The position numbers and the translations under genes were made by a program. Under the pieces are notes generated by a model. That model was not told the DNA's origin. It did no database searches and worked only from the letters and a program-made list of their open reading frames with translations. Below are positions 35,542 through 45,277 of a stretch of DNA of 64,000 nucleotides, in pieces (within the stretch, counting starts at the first letter, position 1; every line of letters begins with the position of its first letter). Source of the stretch: Limnovirga soli (GTDB lineage: Bacteria; Bacteroidota; Bacteroidia; Chitinophagales; Chitinophagaceae); NCBI RefSeq assembly GCF_013106755.1, contig NZ_WHPF01000014.1:62001-126000 (forward strand), in the 5' to 3' direction.

Positions 35542-36006
35542 ATGGACGAACTGGATTTCCTTATTTTACGTGAATTACAGCAGGATGGCGGCATGTCGTT
35601 AACCATAATTGCTAAAAATCTGGATGTTTCTATTGGTACCATACGTAACCGTATGGCCAAATTATTGGAAGATAATACAGTACAAATTATTGGCAGAATA
35701 GACCCCAATAAAGTGGGGTTTCATGCCTACGCAAGAATTTTTATTTCAGTAAAACCTGCCAAGCTTATACAGGAAGCTGCAGAAAAATTATCCCTATTCC
35801 CCGAAGTAAGTTTTTTAGCCATGATTTCTGGCAAATACGATCTGGAATTGAATGTACAGTGCCGTGATAATAACCACCTGATTGAATTAATGGAGCGCAT
35901 TCATCCATTGGAAGGGGTATTTGAAACAGAAACCAATATGTATCTCAAAGTATTTAAAATAGCCCAACCCGATCTTGACCTGGTAAAAGATCTGTGGGTG
36001 AAATAA
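35542..36006 (+). CDS. Lrp/AsnC family transcriptional regulator
   Basis: A 154-residue protein. The N-terminal HTH reads DFLILRELQQDGGMSLTIIA then KNLDVSIGTIRNRMAKLLED; the C-terminal ligand-binding (RAM) domain has FLAMISGKYDLELNVQC and LMERIHPLEGVFETETNMY. Such regulators sense amino acids or related compounds as octamers. It sits 36 bases before the susC-like gene and heads the plus-strand run of uptake and amino-compound genes, so it is the natural candidate regulator for that run. Confidence 0.92.
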   Translation: MDELDFLILRELQQDGGMSLTIIAKNLDVSIGTIRNRMAKLLEDNTVQIIGRIDPNKVGFHAYARIFISVKPAKLIQEAAEKLSLFPEVSFLAMISGKYDLELNVQCRDNNHLIELMERIHPLEGVFETETNMYLKVFKIAQPDLDLVKDLWVK

Positions 36007-36042
36007 TTGTTTTAGTAAGTAACAAACATAAAACCAACGCTT

Positions 36043-39000
36043 ATGAATGGTAAGAAATTACTGATGGCATTTGTACTGTTTTTGTTTACGGCTACGGCTA
36101 TGCATAGCCATGCCCAAACCGCAGAAATAACTGTAAAAGGGAAAATAACGGGTAAGGATGGTTTGCCATTGCCCGGTGTAAGTATTGTGGTAAAAGGCAA
36201 ATCAAAAGCAGCTGCCTTATCCGATGCTGATGGAACATTTTCACTAAAAACTAAAGAAGCTTCTGGTGTATTAGTTTTTTCTACCGTTGGGTACAGCATC
36301 AAAGAACTGGCATTTAACGGCGCCGCTGCCAACTTAAGTGTACAGCTCGAAGAATCAGTAAGTGTATTGAATGATGTGGTGTTAACCGGCTATATTAAAC
36401 AAAAGAAAAGCGATATTACCGGGGCCATTTCATCTGTCCGTAATAAGGATTTTAAAGACCAGCCGGTAGTAAATATTGCTCAAAGTATACAAGGTAAGGT
36501 AGCAGGTATCCTGGTTACCACCCCTTCGGGTACGCCAGGGGCAGGCTTGCTGGTAAGTGTACGTGGTTCCAGTAATCCCTTATATGTAGTTGATGGCGTG
36601 CCGATGATAAGTGAAAGTAATTCATCATTAGCCACTTCTTATAATACCGATGGTGAAGTAGTAGGGCAGGGGCAGAACATTAGCTCAATTGCCGATATAA
36701 ACCCGGATGATATTGAATCCTTAGAAGTATTAAAAGATGCTTCTTCAGCTTCTATTTATGGGGCTCGTGCTGCAAATGGTGTGGTACTAATTACCACCAA
36801 GCGGGGTAAATCGGGTAAAACAGATTTTAGCTTTAATAGTTATACAGGCGTGCAAAATGTGGCAAGGGTAATTCCCTTTTTAAGCAGTGCTGATTTTGTT
36901 GCACTTACAGAAGATGCCCGTGCCCAGGACTATACATTATACCAGCAGGATCCATCTTTATTTGGCGATGATTTTGATTCCCGTATTCTTACCAACCCAC
37001 TGCCATCCTCATGGAATACGGGTGTAAACACCAATTGGCTAAACGAAATTTTTCATACAGCACCAATAAGCAATATTCAATTATCTGCCCGTGGTGGTAA
37101 TGATAAAACCAGGTTTTTCATTGCCGGCAATTATTTTGATCAGCAAGGAACTGTAATAGAAAACTCTTATAAAAGAGGCTCATTTAGAATAAATCTCGAT
37201 AATAAAGTAAGTGAGCGGGTTTCTATTGGCGCCAGCGCCAGCTTTACCTATTCCCGTAATCACAGAAGCTTTAATGATAATGCCTATACAGGTATTGTTA
37301 CCAATGCCATTGGCGCATCTCCATTAGAACCGGTGTATAACGAGGATGGCAGCTTTAGCGATTACACAGAATACCAGGCTAGCTGGTTAAGTGATAATCC
37401 GGTAAAGTCGGCCAAAAAAATAACTGCCTACACTTCCAGCTACCGTTTTATAGGAACCGTATTTGCTGATGTAGATGTGGTAAACAATCTTAAATTCAGA
37501 AGCTCCTTTAGTACCGATTATTCCAATATTAATGATGATCAATTTTTTGACCCTTCTACCACAGATGGTGTGGCAGTTGGAGGTAAAGCTATTAAAGGGT
37601 TGTTCCGCAATACTACATGGATTAACGAGAATACATTAACCTATCAAAATACATTTAAAGAGAAAAACAGTCTTACCGTACTGGGTGGTTTTAGTGTGCA
37701 GTCTTCCAAAATAAATGCTTCCTCTATCCGTGGGCAGGGTTTTCCTGCTGGTAGCGGGTTACAGAATATTTCCAGTGCCTCTTCTATAACGGCTGCCAGT
37801 GATATAAACACGGGTTGGGGATTGGTTTCATTTCTTGCCCGTGCCAATTATAGTTATGATTCTAAATACCTGCTTTCTGCCAGTGCCCGTTATGATGGTT
37901 CCTCCCGTTTTAATCCTTCCGGCCGCTGGGGTGTATTCCCGGCTGTTTCTGCAGGTTGGGTATTAACCAGAGAAGCATTTCTCGATCATTCCAAATGGCT
38001 AACCAATCTTAAAATAAGGGCCAGTTATGGTTTAACCGGCGATCAGGAAATTGGTAATTTTCAATACCTCAGCTATTGGTCACCCGGCCGTTATGATGGT
38101 TATGCGGGTTTACGTCCGCGAAATCTGGGTAATAACGATCTTACCTGGCAACGCAATAAAATGTTTAATATAGGTGCCGATTTTGAAATTGCTAAAGGTA
38201 AATTCAGTGGGTCGGTAGAGTATTTTAAAGGTAACAGAACCAAATTGCTGGCCAATGCTGTATTACCCGCCACATCAGGGTTCTCCTCACTTACCATCAA
38301 TTCAGGTAATGTAGAAAACAGCGGTGTTGAGTTTTCATTAAATGCCTATGTAATTAAGAAAAAAGACTTTAACTGGAATGCCTCCTTCAATATCAGCTTT
38401 ATTAAAAACCGTATCAAATCCCTGTATTCAGATAATGAACTCATAAATGCCTATACCGATTTATTCCCAACCCATATTTTAAAAGTAGGAGAAGCAGTAG
38501 GTTCTTTCTGGGGTATTCAATACGATGGGGTAGACCCTCAAACCGGCGACCCTATCTATAACGACCTGAATAAAGATGGTGTAATAGATGATGCCGATAG
38601 CCGCGTTTTAGGCAAAGCAACGCCAGATTTTTTTGGCGGACTTACCAACGATTTCCGTTACAAAAACTGGGATATGTCTATTGCCACACAGTTTAGTGTA
38701 GGTAGCAAAGTGTATAACCTTATCCGCGCCACATACCAAACACTGGGCTGGAGCGATCAGGGTTGGGACGAAAATGGAGACCTGTATCAGGTATATGCCA
38801 ACAATGCAGCTATTGTAAACAACCGCTGGAAAAATCCGGGAGATAAAACCGATATTCCAAGGGCTTCACTCATTTTCCAGAATTACCTGCAAAACTCATC
38901 ACAGTTTATTGAAGACGCCTCTTTTTTCCGTATCAGAACGGTAAATCTGGGTTACAATATCAGGCCAAAAAGCCGTAAGGTATTCTCTTCGTTAAGGGTG

Positions 39001-39159
39001 TATGCACAGGTGCAAAACCTTTTTGTGTTAACCAATTATTATGGGTTCGACCCCGAAGTAAGCTCCAATGGTGGCGATGCTGAACAAACTGCCGGTGTAG
39101 ATTATGCAGCTTATCCGCAGGCACGCACTATCACATTTGGGGTAAACTTAAATTTTTAA
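36043..39159 (+). CDS. SusC/RagA family TonB-dependent outer-membrane transporter
   Basis: A 1038-residue protein. Signal peptide (LLMAFVLFLFTATAMHSHAQ), then a CarboxypepD_reg-like domain (GKDGLPLPGVSIVVKG, residues 37-52), the plug domain with VRGSSNPLYVVDGVPM and ESLEVLKDASSASIYGARAA then NGVVLITTKRGKSGK, and a C-terminal barrel ending in RTITFGVNLNF with the usual terminal Phe. It imports a ligand captured together with the SusD-like lipoprotein encoded next. No glycoside hydrolase is nearby; the downstream genes suggest a nitrogen-containing ligand rather than a glycan. Confidence 0.96.
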   Translation: MNGKKLLMAFVLFLFTATAMHSHAQTAEITVKGKITGKDGLPLPGVSIVVKGKSKAAALSDADGTFSLKTKEASGVLVFSTVGYSIKELAFNGAAANLSVQLEESVSVLNDVVLTGYIKQKKSDITGAISSVRNKDFKDQPVVNIAQSIQGKVAGILVTTPSGTPGAGLLVSVRGSSNPLYVVDGVPMISESNSSLATSYNTDGEVVGQGQNISSIADINPDDIESLEVLKDASSASIYGARAANGVVLITTKRGKSGKTDFSFNSYTGVQNVARVIPFLSSADFVALTEDARAQDYTLYQQDPSLFGDDFDSRILTNPLPSSWNTGVNTNWLNEIFHTAPISNIQLSARGGNDKTRFFIAGNYFDQQGTVIENSYKRGSFRINLDNKVSERVSIGASASFTYSRNHRSFNDNAYTGIVTNAIGASPLEPVYNEDGSFSDYTEYQASWLSDNPVKSAKKITAYTSSYRFIGTVFADVDVVNNLKFRSSFSTDYSNINDDQFFDPSTTDGVAVGGKAIKGLFRNTTWINENTLTYQNTFKEKNSLTVLGGFSVQSSKINASSIRGQGFPAGSGLQNISSASSITAASDINTGWGLVSFLARANYSYDSKYLLSASARYDGSSRFNPSGRWGVFPAVSAGWVLTREAFLDHSKWLTNLKIRASYGLTGDQEIGNFQYLSYWSPGRYDGYAGLRPRNLGNNDLTWQRNKMFNIGADFEIAKGKFSGSVEYFKGNRTKLLANAVLPATSGFSSLTINSGNVENSGVEFSLNAYVIKKKDFNWNASFNISFIKNRIKSLYSDNELINAYTDLFPTHILKVGEAVGSFWGIQYDGVDPQTGDPIYNDLNKDGVIDDADSRVLGKATPDFFGGLTNDFRYKNWDMSIATQFSVGSKVYNLIRATYQTLGWSDQGWDENGDLYQVYANNAAIVNNRWKNPGDKTDIPRASLIFQNYLQNSSQFIEDASFFRIRTVNLGYNIRPKSRKVFSSLRVYAQVQNLFVLTNYYGFDPEVSSNGGDAEQTAGVDYAAYPQARTITFGVNLNF

Positions 39160-39200
39160 AACAATAATTGGCCCGGCAATAGTTAGGCTATAAAGCTTCC

Positions 39201-39219
39201 TTGCGTCGCACACTTGTAC
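39201..39219 (+). repeat. Dispersed repeat family 1
   Basis: A perfect core, 41 bases after the stop of the susC-like gene, so it lies inside the susC-susD operon. It is followed by GTTCGTCTGGTAGGGCAGCA. Confidence 0.9.
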
Positions 39220-39282
39220 GTTCGTCTGGTAGGGCAGCAAAAAAGAAACACAAACAAATTACAACACTACAAATAATATATT

Positions 39283-40680
39283 ATGATAGCAGTTCAAAAT
39301 ACTAAATACCTCATCCGTAAATGGAGTCTGCTGCTGCTTATTCTAAGCAGCCTTGCACAAACTTCCTGCAAAAAAATACTCGATGTGGTATCTCCCAACG
39401 AGGTGGATGATAACACTGTTTTTACTTCTGTGGATGGATTACGTAATGCACGTATAGGCATGTACAGCAGCCTGCAGGATAGAAATTATTACGGGGGCTA
39501 TTATCAGTTGGTGGCAGAAAGTTATACCGATAATGGTTCAACCGGCGGTTACGATTTAATTGATTTAAACGATCTGGCCGGAAGAACTGTTAGCCCAACC
39601 AATATATATATTCAGCAAAATTATAATGCTATTTACAGCACCATTTATGTTGCCAATAAAGTAATCAATAATATAGATATTGTGCCCAATCTTTCATCAG
39701 AAGAACACGATAACACATTGGCAGAAGCCTTATTTATCCGCTCACTTGCCAATTTTGATTTGCTTCGTTTCTGGGGCGAGCATTGGGATAAATCCTCGGC
39801 CTATGGTATTTCTATTGTAACCAATACCGATGCGCCAGCGCAATCTGTGGCTCGCAGTACCGTAGAACAATCCTATCAGCAAATTTTTACTGATTTGTTA
39901 AAGGCAAAATCTTTGTTTAACTCCTATCAGGGTAATCAATATGCCTCTTTGGCAGCTACCAATGCATTACTGGCCAGGGTATACCTGTATCATGGCGATA
40001 TGCAGCAAGCTGCAGATTATGCTACAGAAGTAATAAACGATAATAATTATGCCTTATTTGATGCAGCCGATTTTCAAAAAATATATACCAATAAGCTTAC
40101 AGAAGAAAGTGTGTTTGAATTAAAATTCGATCCGCAAAATACCAGCTTTTTTAATGGGGCTACCTATTTAAGAGATGATGCCCTACGTTCTGATGTTACC
40201 TTTTTAGCCAATGCAGATTTGAATACGTTCTTTGAAAGCCGTCCCGATGATCAACGTAGCGCTCTGGTTGATTTTATAAACAACGATGTTAGTATTGAAC
40301 CCGATGGCCGTTCCCAAAAGTACCGTGGCGAAACAGCAAAGGATAATTCGGCATACATTATCCGCCTGGCTGAAATGTACCTGATACGTGCAGAAGCATT
40401 GGGTAGCGTTGATGGCCTTGCCGATCTAAATACAATAAGAGAAGCAAGAGGTATGACAGAATTAACCAACGAAGATGTTGCCGGCGAAGGTGCTTTTATT
40501 ACCGCTGTATTAGATGAACGCAGGGCTGAATTAAATTTTGAAGGCCACCGCTTATTTGATCTGGTACGTTTAGGTAAGGTAGACGAATACCTGGGCGAAG
40601 GTGTAAACCCCATCATGCCAATACCGCAACGCGAAATAAGTGCTACTAATTCGTTGGTAACGCAAAATCCGGGATATTAA
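39283..40680 (+). CDS. SusD/RagB family nutrient-binding outer-membrane lipoprotein
   Basis: A 465-residue lipoprotein with signal WSLLLLILSSLAQTSCKKIL, lipid-bearing Cys at about residue 29. It has TPR-like helices of the SusD family (EALFIRSLANFDLLRFWGEH, ATNALLARVYLYHGDMQQAA) and the C-terminal signature AEMYLIRAEALG, IREARG, VLDERRAELNFEGHRLFDLV. It forms the lid of the SusC transporter encoded upstream. Confidence 0.95.
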   Translation: MIAVQNTKYLIRKWSLLLLILSSLAQTSCKKILDVVSPNEVDDNTVFTSVDGLRNARIGMYSSLQDRNYYGGYYQLVAESYTDNGSTGGYDLIDLNDLAGRTVSPTNIYIQQNYNAIYSTIYVANKVINNIDIVPNLSSEEHDNTLAEALFIRSLANFDLLRFWGEHWDKSSAYGISIVTNTDAPAQSVARSTVEQSYQQIFTDLLKAKSLFNSYQGNQYASLAATNALLARVYLYHGDMQQAADYATEVINDNNYALFDAADFQKIYTNKLTEESVFELKFDPQNTSFFNGATYLRDDALRSDVTFLANADLNTFFESRPDDQRSALVDFINNDVSIEPDGRSQKYRGETAKDNSAYIIRLAEMYLIRAEALGSVDGLADLNTIREARGMTELTNEDVAGEGAFITAVLDERRAELNFEGHRLFDLVRLGKVDEYLGEGVNPIMPIPQREISATNSLVTQNPGY

Positions 40681-40681
40681 A

Positions 40682-40697
40682 TACGACGCACTTGTAT
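40682..40697 (+). repeat. Degenerate family 1-like word
   Basis: TACGACGCACTTGTATT directly behind the susD stop looks like a shortened form of the core. It is followed at 40707 by a family 3 repeat, as in the region at 31183-31343. Confidence 0.4.
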
Positions 40698-40706
40698 TAG
40701 GTCTTT

Positions 40707-40754
40707 GCTGCCATGCAACCGGAACCTTGAACCGAGCGTGGCAAGCGCAGATGC
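40707..40754 (+). repeat. Family 3 repeat (core TGAACCGAGCGTGGCAAG)
   Basis: GCTGCCATGCAACCGGAACC is followed by TTGAACCGAGCGTGGCAAGC and GCAGATGC. It matches the copy at 31296-31343. Confidence 0.75.
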
Positions 40755-40836
40755 CCAAATAACTAAATGCTGGCTTCATAAAAATTGATGATACCGTAAC
40801 GATTGCAAATAGCTGAAAAAGCACAAAACCCATAGA

Positions 40837-42198
40837 ATGATACCCGTTTTTAAATCCATATTTCCATTCACCGGAGAGCAGATTGCAGAATATACTGTAA
40901 TGTCTGCCTCCGAAGTGGATGATTGTTTAACATTGTCATCAAAAGCGTTTGCGCATTGGCGCCGTACCAGCTTTGAGTGTCGTGCCGGTTTGATGCAAAC
41001 AGTTGCAGATATATTGCTTAAAAAGAGTGATGATTTTGCCCGTTTAATTACCTATGAAATGGGTAAAACTTTTAAAGAGGCAAAAGGCGAGGTAGAGAAA
41101 TGTGCTGGTGCCTGTCGCTATTTTGCAGAAAATGCTGCCATGTTTTTACAGCCAGTTAATATGCTTTCTGATGCAGCCAATAGTTATGTACGATACGATC
41201 CCATAGGTGCTGTGCTCGCAATCATGCCCTGGAATTTTCCTTTTTGGCAGGTGTTTCGTTTTGCAGCGCCCTATTTAATGGCAGGCAATGTGGCATTATT
41301 AAAACATGCGCCAAATGTGTGTGGTGTTGCACTGGCCATTCAGGATATTTTTATTGAAGCTGGTTTTCCAAAGGGAGTTTTTCAAACACTGATAGTGGAT
41401 GTAGATATTATTCCAAACATTATAGATCATGATATTGTACAGGGCATTACTTTAACTGGTAGTGAATTTGCAGGCTCGCAGGTTGGTGCATTGGCGGGTA
41501 AAGCCATTAAAAAATCAGTATTAGAACTGGGTGGCAGCGATCCGCTGATTATTCTGGAAGATGCCGATATGGAAAAAGCAGCACAAGTAGCAACTTTATC
41601 AAGAATGCAGAATGCCGGACAAAGTTGTATAGCTGCCAAACGTTTTATTACCGTTGGCAAAGCCAAAGATGCTTTTTTACATCAGTTACAATTACAAATA
41701 GCTGCATTAAAACAAGGCAATCCTTTTGATGAAAATATCACTACCGGACCAATGGCAAGAATTGACCTGGCAGAGAAAATTGAAAGTCAGTTAAAAGGCT
41801 CGATAGCAAATGGGGCTATACTAATTTCGGGTGGCGAACGTAATGGTTGTAATGTTAATCCCGCTTTGTTAACTCATGTACATAAAGGCATGCCCGCTTA
41901 TGATGAGGAAGCTTTTGGTCCAATGGCCTGTATTGTGGAATCAAAAGATGAAGCAGATGCTATTGCTATTGCCAATGATTCCCGATATGGTTTGGGCGCT
42001 TCTATCTGGACGGCAGATATTGCCAAAGCGGAACATATGGCCGGAGAAATAAATGCAGGTGGCGTGTTTATCAACGCCATGGTAAAATCCGATGCAAGGT
42101 ATCCTTTTGGAGGCATAAAAAAATCCGGTTATGGACGAGAGCTTTCTTCTTTTGGTATAAAAGAATTTATGAACCTGAAAACTGTTTATATCAGTTAG
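40837..42198 (+). CDS. NAD(P)-dependent succinate-semialdehyde dehydrogenase-like aldehyde dehydrogenase
   Basis: A 453-residue aldehyde dehydrogenase of the short Sad/YneI type. AIMPWNFPFWQVFRF binds the cofactor, the Glu is in VLELGGSDPLIIL, and the catalytic Cys264 is in QNAGQSCIAAKRF. The C-terminus has PFGGIKKSGYGRELSSFGI. It oxidises a semialdehyde to the acid. The aminotransferase encoded 58 bases downstream would produce such a semialdehyde, so the two probably act in sequence. Succinate semialdehyde is the best guess for the substrate. Confidence 0.9.
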   Translation: MIPVFKSIFPFTGEQIAEYTVMSASEVDDCLTLSSKAFAHWRRTSFECRAGLMQTVADILLKKSDDFARLITYEMGKTFKEAKGEVEKCAGACRYFAENAAMFLQPVNMLSDAANSYVRYDPIGAVLAIMPWNFPFWQVFRFAAPYLMAGNVALLKHAPNVCGVALAIQDIFIEAGFPKGVFQTLIVDVDIIPNIIDHDIVQGITLTGSEFAGSQVGALAGKAIKKSVLELGGSDPLIILEDADMEKAAQVATLSRMQNAGQSCIAAKRFITVGKAKDAFLHQLQLQIAALKQGNPFDENITTGPMARIDLAEKIESQLKGSIANGAILISGGERNGCNVNPALLTHVHKGMPAYDEEAFGPMACIVESKDEADAIAIANDSRYGLGASIWTADIAKAEHMAGEINAGGVFINAMVKSDARYPFGGIKKSGYGRELSSFGIKEFMNLKTVYIS

Positions 42199-42256
42199 GA
42201 TGTTGGCAGGGCCAAGCTTTATAGACAAATTGAATTTATTATAAAATACTTGCTAT

Positions 42257-43576
42257 ATGGAACAAATTGCAGCACTAATTTCTAAGAAAGACGAATTATA
42301 TCAACGCAGAAAAGCGGTTGTGCCAAACGGATTGGGCATTTTTAATCCATCCTCGGTACAATATGCACATGGTGCCATTATGATTGATGCAGATGGAAAA
42401 GAGTTAATTGATTTTGCTGGAGGTATAGGTGTATTAAACGCGGGGCATTGTCCGCCACCGGTGGTTGAAGCCATACAAAAACAGGCGGAGAAACTCATAC
42501 ACAGCAGTTTTAATGTGGCTATTTATGAAGAATACCTAGCACTGGCAGAAAAGCTGGTAGAAATACTGCCTCATGGTGATGCTACCAAAGTGATGTTCTT
42601 AAACAGTGGTGCAGAAGCCGTAGAGAATGCAGTTAAAATTGCACGTCAGGCAACAAAAAGACAGGCGGTGATTGCATTTAGCGGTGGCTTTCATGGCCGT
42701 ACCATGATGGGAATGACACTTACCTCTAAAGTAAATTATAAAGCAGGCTGCGGCCCTTTTGCCCCTGAAGTATACCGCATAGATTTTCCGGTATACCGTA
42801 AAGCCGTGCAAACCATTTCTGAAGAAGCATTTGCGGAACAGGAAATACGCAGGCTAAAAGATTTTTTTAAAACCAATGTACGTGCCGAGGATGTTGCCGC
42901 CATCATTATAGAAATTGTACAGGGCGAAGGTGGTTTTTTTGTGGCCCCAAAATCGTACATCCAACAACTCAGGCGCCTTTGCGATGAAACTGGCATCCTG
43001 CTGATTTTTGATGAAGTACAAAGTGGCTTTGGTCGCACCGGCAAATGGGCGGCCTATGAACATTATAATGTAATACCCGATATTTCAACCTGGGCTAAGT
43101 CCATGGGTAGCGGGGTGCCAATTGCAGCTGTAATGGGTAAGGCACACATAATGGATGCAGCAGCGCCAAGTACCATTGGAGGTACTTATGCAGGCAATCC
43201 TATTTGTTGTGCTGCTTCGCTGGCCACTATCCAATATATGCAGCAGATTAATATTAATGAACTGGGTACAAAAGTGGGCAATATTGTTAGGGCCCGTTTC
43301 GAAAAATGGCAAAATCAGTTTCCGCAAATCATAGGTGAAGTGCGTGGATTGGGCGCCATGCTTGCATTTGAGCTGGTTAAAAACGGCGACTACCTGCAAC
43401 CCGATGCTGCACTTACCACTAAAATTATGAATACCTGTGCCGAAAGAGGTTTAGTAATAATTAGTGCCGGTGTTAATGGCAATGTTATAAGAATTTTAAG
43501 TCCGTTGGTAATTGAGGAAACTCTGTTAAACAAAGGCCTGGATATTTTGGAATCTGTAATTGAAGAACTGGCTTAA
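42257..43576 (+). CDS. Class III aminotransferase, 4-aminobutyrate-type
   Basis: A 439-residue PLP enzyme. NSGAEAVENAVKIAR binds the cofactor phosphate, GFHGRTMMGMTLTSK follows, IIIEIVQGEGGFFVAP and LLIFDEVQSGFGRTGKWAAY hold the Asp contacting the PLP ring, and Lys281 in WAKSMGSGVP forms the Schiff base. The LIFDEVQSGFGRTG region resembles GabT. It transfers an omega-amino group to an oxo acid. It lies between two aldehyde dehydrogenases on the same strand. Confidence 0.92.
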   Translation: MEQIAALISKKDELYQRRKAVVPNGLGIFNPSSVQYAHGAIMIDADGKELIDFAGGIGVLNAGHCPPPVVEAIQKQAEKLIHSSFNVAIYEEYLALAEKLVEILPHGDATKVMFLNSGAEAVENAVKIARQATKRQAVIAFSGGFHGRTMMGMTLTSKVNYKAGCGPFAPEVYRIDFPVYRKAVQTISEEAFAEQEIRRLKDFFKTNVRAEDVAAIIIEIVQGEGGFFVAPKSYIQQLRRLCDETGILLIFDEVQSGFGRTGKWAAYEHYNVIPDISTWAKSMGSGVPIAAVMGKAHIMDAAAPSTIGGTYAGNPICCAASLATIQYMQQININELGTKVGNIVRARFEKWQNQFPQIIGEVRGLGAMLAFELVKNGDYLQPDAALTTKIMNTCAERGLVIISAGVNGNVIRILSPLVIEETLLNKGLDILESVIEELA

Positions 43577-43614
43577 TTGTATTGGCCAGGCAAAGAAATA
43601 ATACCCGGCTTTAC

Positions 43615-43633
43615 TTGCGTCGCACACTTGTAC
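43615..43633 (+). repeat. Dispersed repeat family 1
   Basis: A perfect core preceded by GGCTTTAC, 39 bases after the aminotransferase stop codon and 83 bases before the next gene. It is followed by TGTAAAACCATAGTCAGCCA. Confidence 0.9.
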
Positions 43634-43715
43634 TGTAAAACCATAGTCAGCCAAAACAGCCTTGGGTTAAATTAAAACATGACAAAGATTTAGGTAATCT
43701 ATAAAAATGTAAACC

Positions 43716-45137
43716 ATGATTCTGAACTATATAAATGGCGTTTATGTAACGGCGCAATCCGGACTAACAGAACCGCTGATTAGCCCCGCAACAGAAGAGC
43801 AAATTGATACCTTAACATGGGGTAATACAGTCGATTGTATTAACGCCATAGAAGCAGCAGAAGCCGCTTTTAAAGGATGGAGTAAAACCAATGTGTACCA
43901 GCGTTCTGCCATCATTAAAAAAGCGGCTGATATTATGCGTGCCAATATAGATCAATATGCCCATGATACGGTGCTTGAAAGTGGTAAGCCCATGGCCGAA
44001 GCCCGAGGAGAATGGGCCGTGGCTGCCAATTTATTTGAATGGTATGCCGAGGAAGCCAAACGGGCTTATGGGCAAACCATCCCCACCGCACGTAACGATA
44101 AACGCTCCCTGACCATTTGGCAAGCAATGGGTGTTGTAGGTGTTATAACAGCCTGGAATTTTCCTGCCTATAATCCGGCAAGGGCATGGGCTGCAGCATT
44201 GGCTGCGGGTTGTACCCTGGTTACCAAGGGCTCTGAGTTTACGCCACGCACCACCAATAACCTGGTAAAAGCTTTGGCAGAAGCAGGTCTGCCTGCCGGT
44301 GTAATAAACAACCTTAACGGTGATGCTGCAGCAATAGGGGCCGAATTTTTATCCAACCCCATTGTTAAAAAAATAAGCTTTACAGGTAGTACCCGGGTAG
44401 GCAAATTATTAATGGATGGCGCCTCGCAAACCAATACCAAACTTTCCTTGGAACTGGGTGGTAATGCGCCGGTAATTATAACGCCTGATGTACATATTGA
44501 AGCACTGGCCAAATCATCAGTAATTGCAAAACTGCGCAATGCCGGACAGGTTTGTATTGCCCCGCAACGCTATTTTGTGCATGCTGCTGTTTACGACCAG
44601 TTTGTAAAAATTGCAAGTGAAACCATTCGCAATATAAAAGTGGGTTTTGGCTGGGATGCTGACAGTAATATGGGTCCATTAATTAATCAGCGCCAGCAAC
44701 AGCAGGTATTGCAAATTATTGCAGATGCAAAAAATGCCGGTGCTACAGCTGCTGAGGGAACAATACCAAATAATAAAGGCTGGTTTGTACCACCTACCAT
44801 GTTAACAGATATCGATGCGCAATCAGCAGCCGTAAATAAGGAAATATTTGGGCCTGTTATGCCTGTAATTAAATGGGAATCGAAGAACGAAGTGGTGGAA
44901 TGGGCCAATAGTACGCCCTATGGGTTGTCATCTTATGTTTGGACGAATAATATAAACGATGCATTCTTTTTTGCAGAAGCACTTGAATTTGGAATGGTAG
45001 GTATTAACGAATGGGCACCACATGGTACCGAAGCCCCGTTTGGCGGGTGGAAGCAAAGTGGTATTGGACATGAAAGTGGCAGCGAAGGTTTATATGAATA
45101 CATGGAGAAGAAGCTGATAAGTTTTGGATCTTTATAA
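43716..45137 (+). CDS. Aldehyde dehydrogenase (succinate/glutarate-semialdehyde dehydrogenase-like)
   Basis: A 473-residue enzyme of the classical ALDH type. ITAWNFPAYNPARAW, LELGGNAPVIIT (catalytic Glu) and the catalytic Cys280 in NAGQVCIAPQRYF are visible; PFGGWKQSGIGHESG is the C-terminal signature. It is not a duplicate of the first ALDH in the cluster: the two share only family-level motifs, so they probably serve different aldehydes or cofactors. Confidence 0.92.
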   Translation: MILNYINGVYVTAQSGLTEPLISPATEEQIDTLTWGNTVDCINAIEAAEAAFKGWSKTNVYQRSAIIKKAADIMRANIDQYAHDTVLESGKPMAEARGEWAVAANLFEWYAEEAKRAYGQTIPTARNDKRSLTIWQAMGVVGVITAWNFPAYNPARAWAAALAAGCTLVTKGSEFTPRTTNNLVKALAEAGLPAGVINNLNGDAAAIGAEFLSNPIVKKISFTGSTRVGKLLMDGASQTNTKLSLELGGNAPVIITPDVHIEALAKSSVIAKLRNAGQVCIAPQRYFVHAAVYDQFVKIASETIRNIKVGFGWDADSNMGPLINQRQQQQVLQIIADAKNAGATAAEGTIPNNKGWFVPPTMLTDIDAQSAAVNKEIFGPVMPVIKWESKNEVVEWANSTPYGLSSYVWTNNINDAFFFAEALEFGMVGINEWAPHGTEAPFGGWKQSGIGHESGSEGLYEYMEKKLISFGSL

Positions 45138-45172
45138 GTGGTATGGCTGTTTTGCTGCATAGTATTGTTGCC

Positions 45173-45191
45173 GCACAAGAGTGCGACGCAA
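45173..45191 (-). repeat. Dispersed repeat family 1 (reverse orientation)
   Basis: The minus strand reads TTGCGTCGCACTCTTGTGC, preceded by GGCTTTAC and followed by GGCAACAATACTATGCAGCA, so the complete unit is visible. It starts 36 bases after the ALDH stop. Confidence 0.9.
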
Positions 45192-45277
45192 GTAAAGCCA
45201 AATAGCCTTGCCATGATGGGCTACAAAAAATTGATTGTGCAATAATTATGTTCACCAACAAACCAATTTAGAATTAC

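Noticed and set aside
36012-36332. 106-codon minus-strand frame over the susC start
   Set aside because: It is antisense to the signal peptide and N-terminal domain of the SusC protein.
42301-43399. Several long minus-strand frames opposite the aminotransferase and aldehyde dehydrogenase genes
   Set aside because: They are shadows of the real genes in other frames and show no family motifs.
40837-45137. Recent duplication of the two aldehyde dehydrogenase genes or of the two aminotransferase genes
   Set aside because: Members of each pair share only family motifs and differ in most positions, so they are old paralogues or independent recruits.
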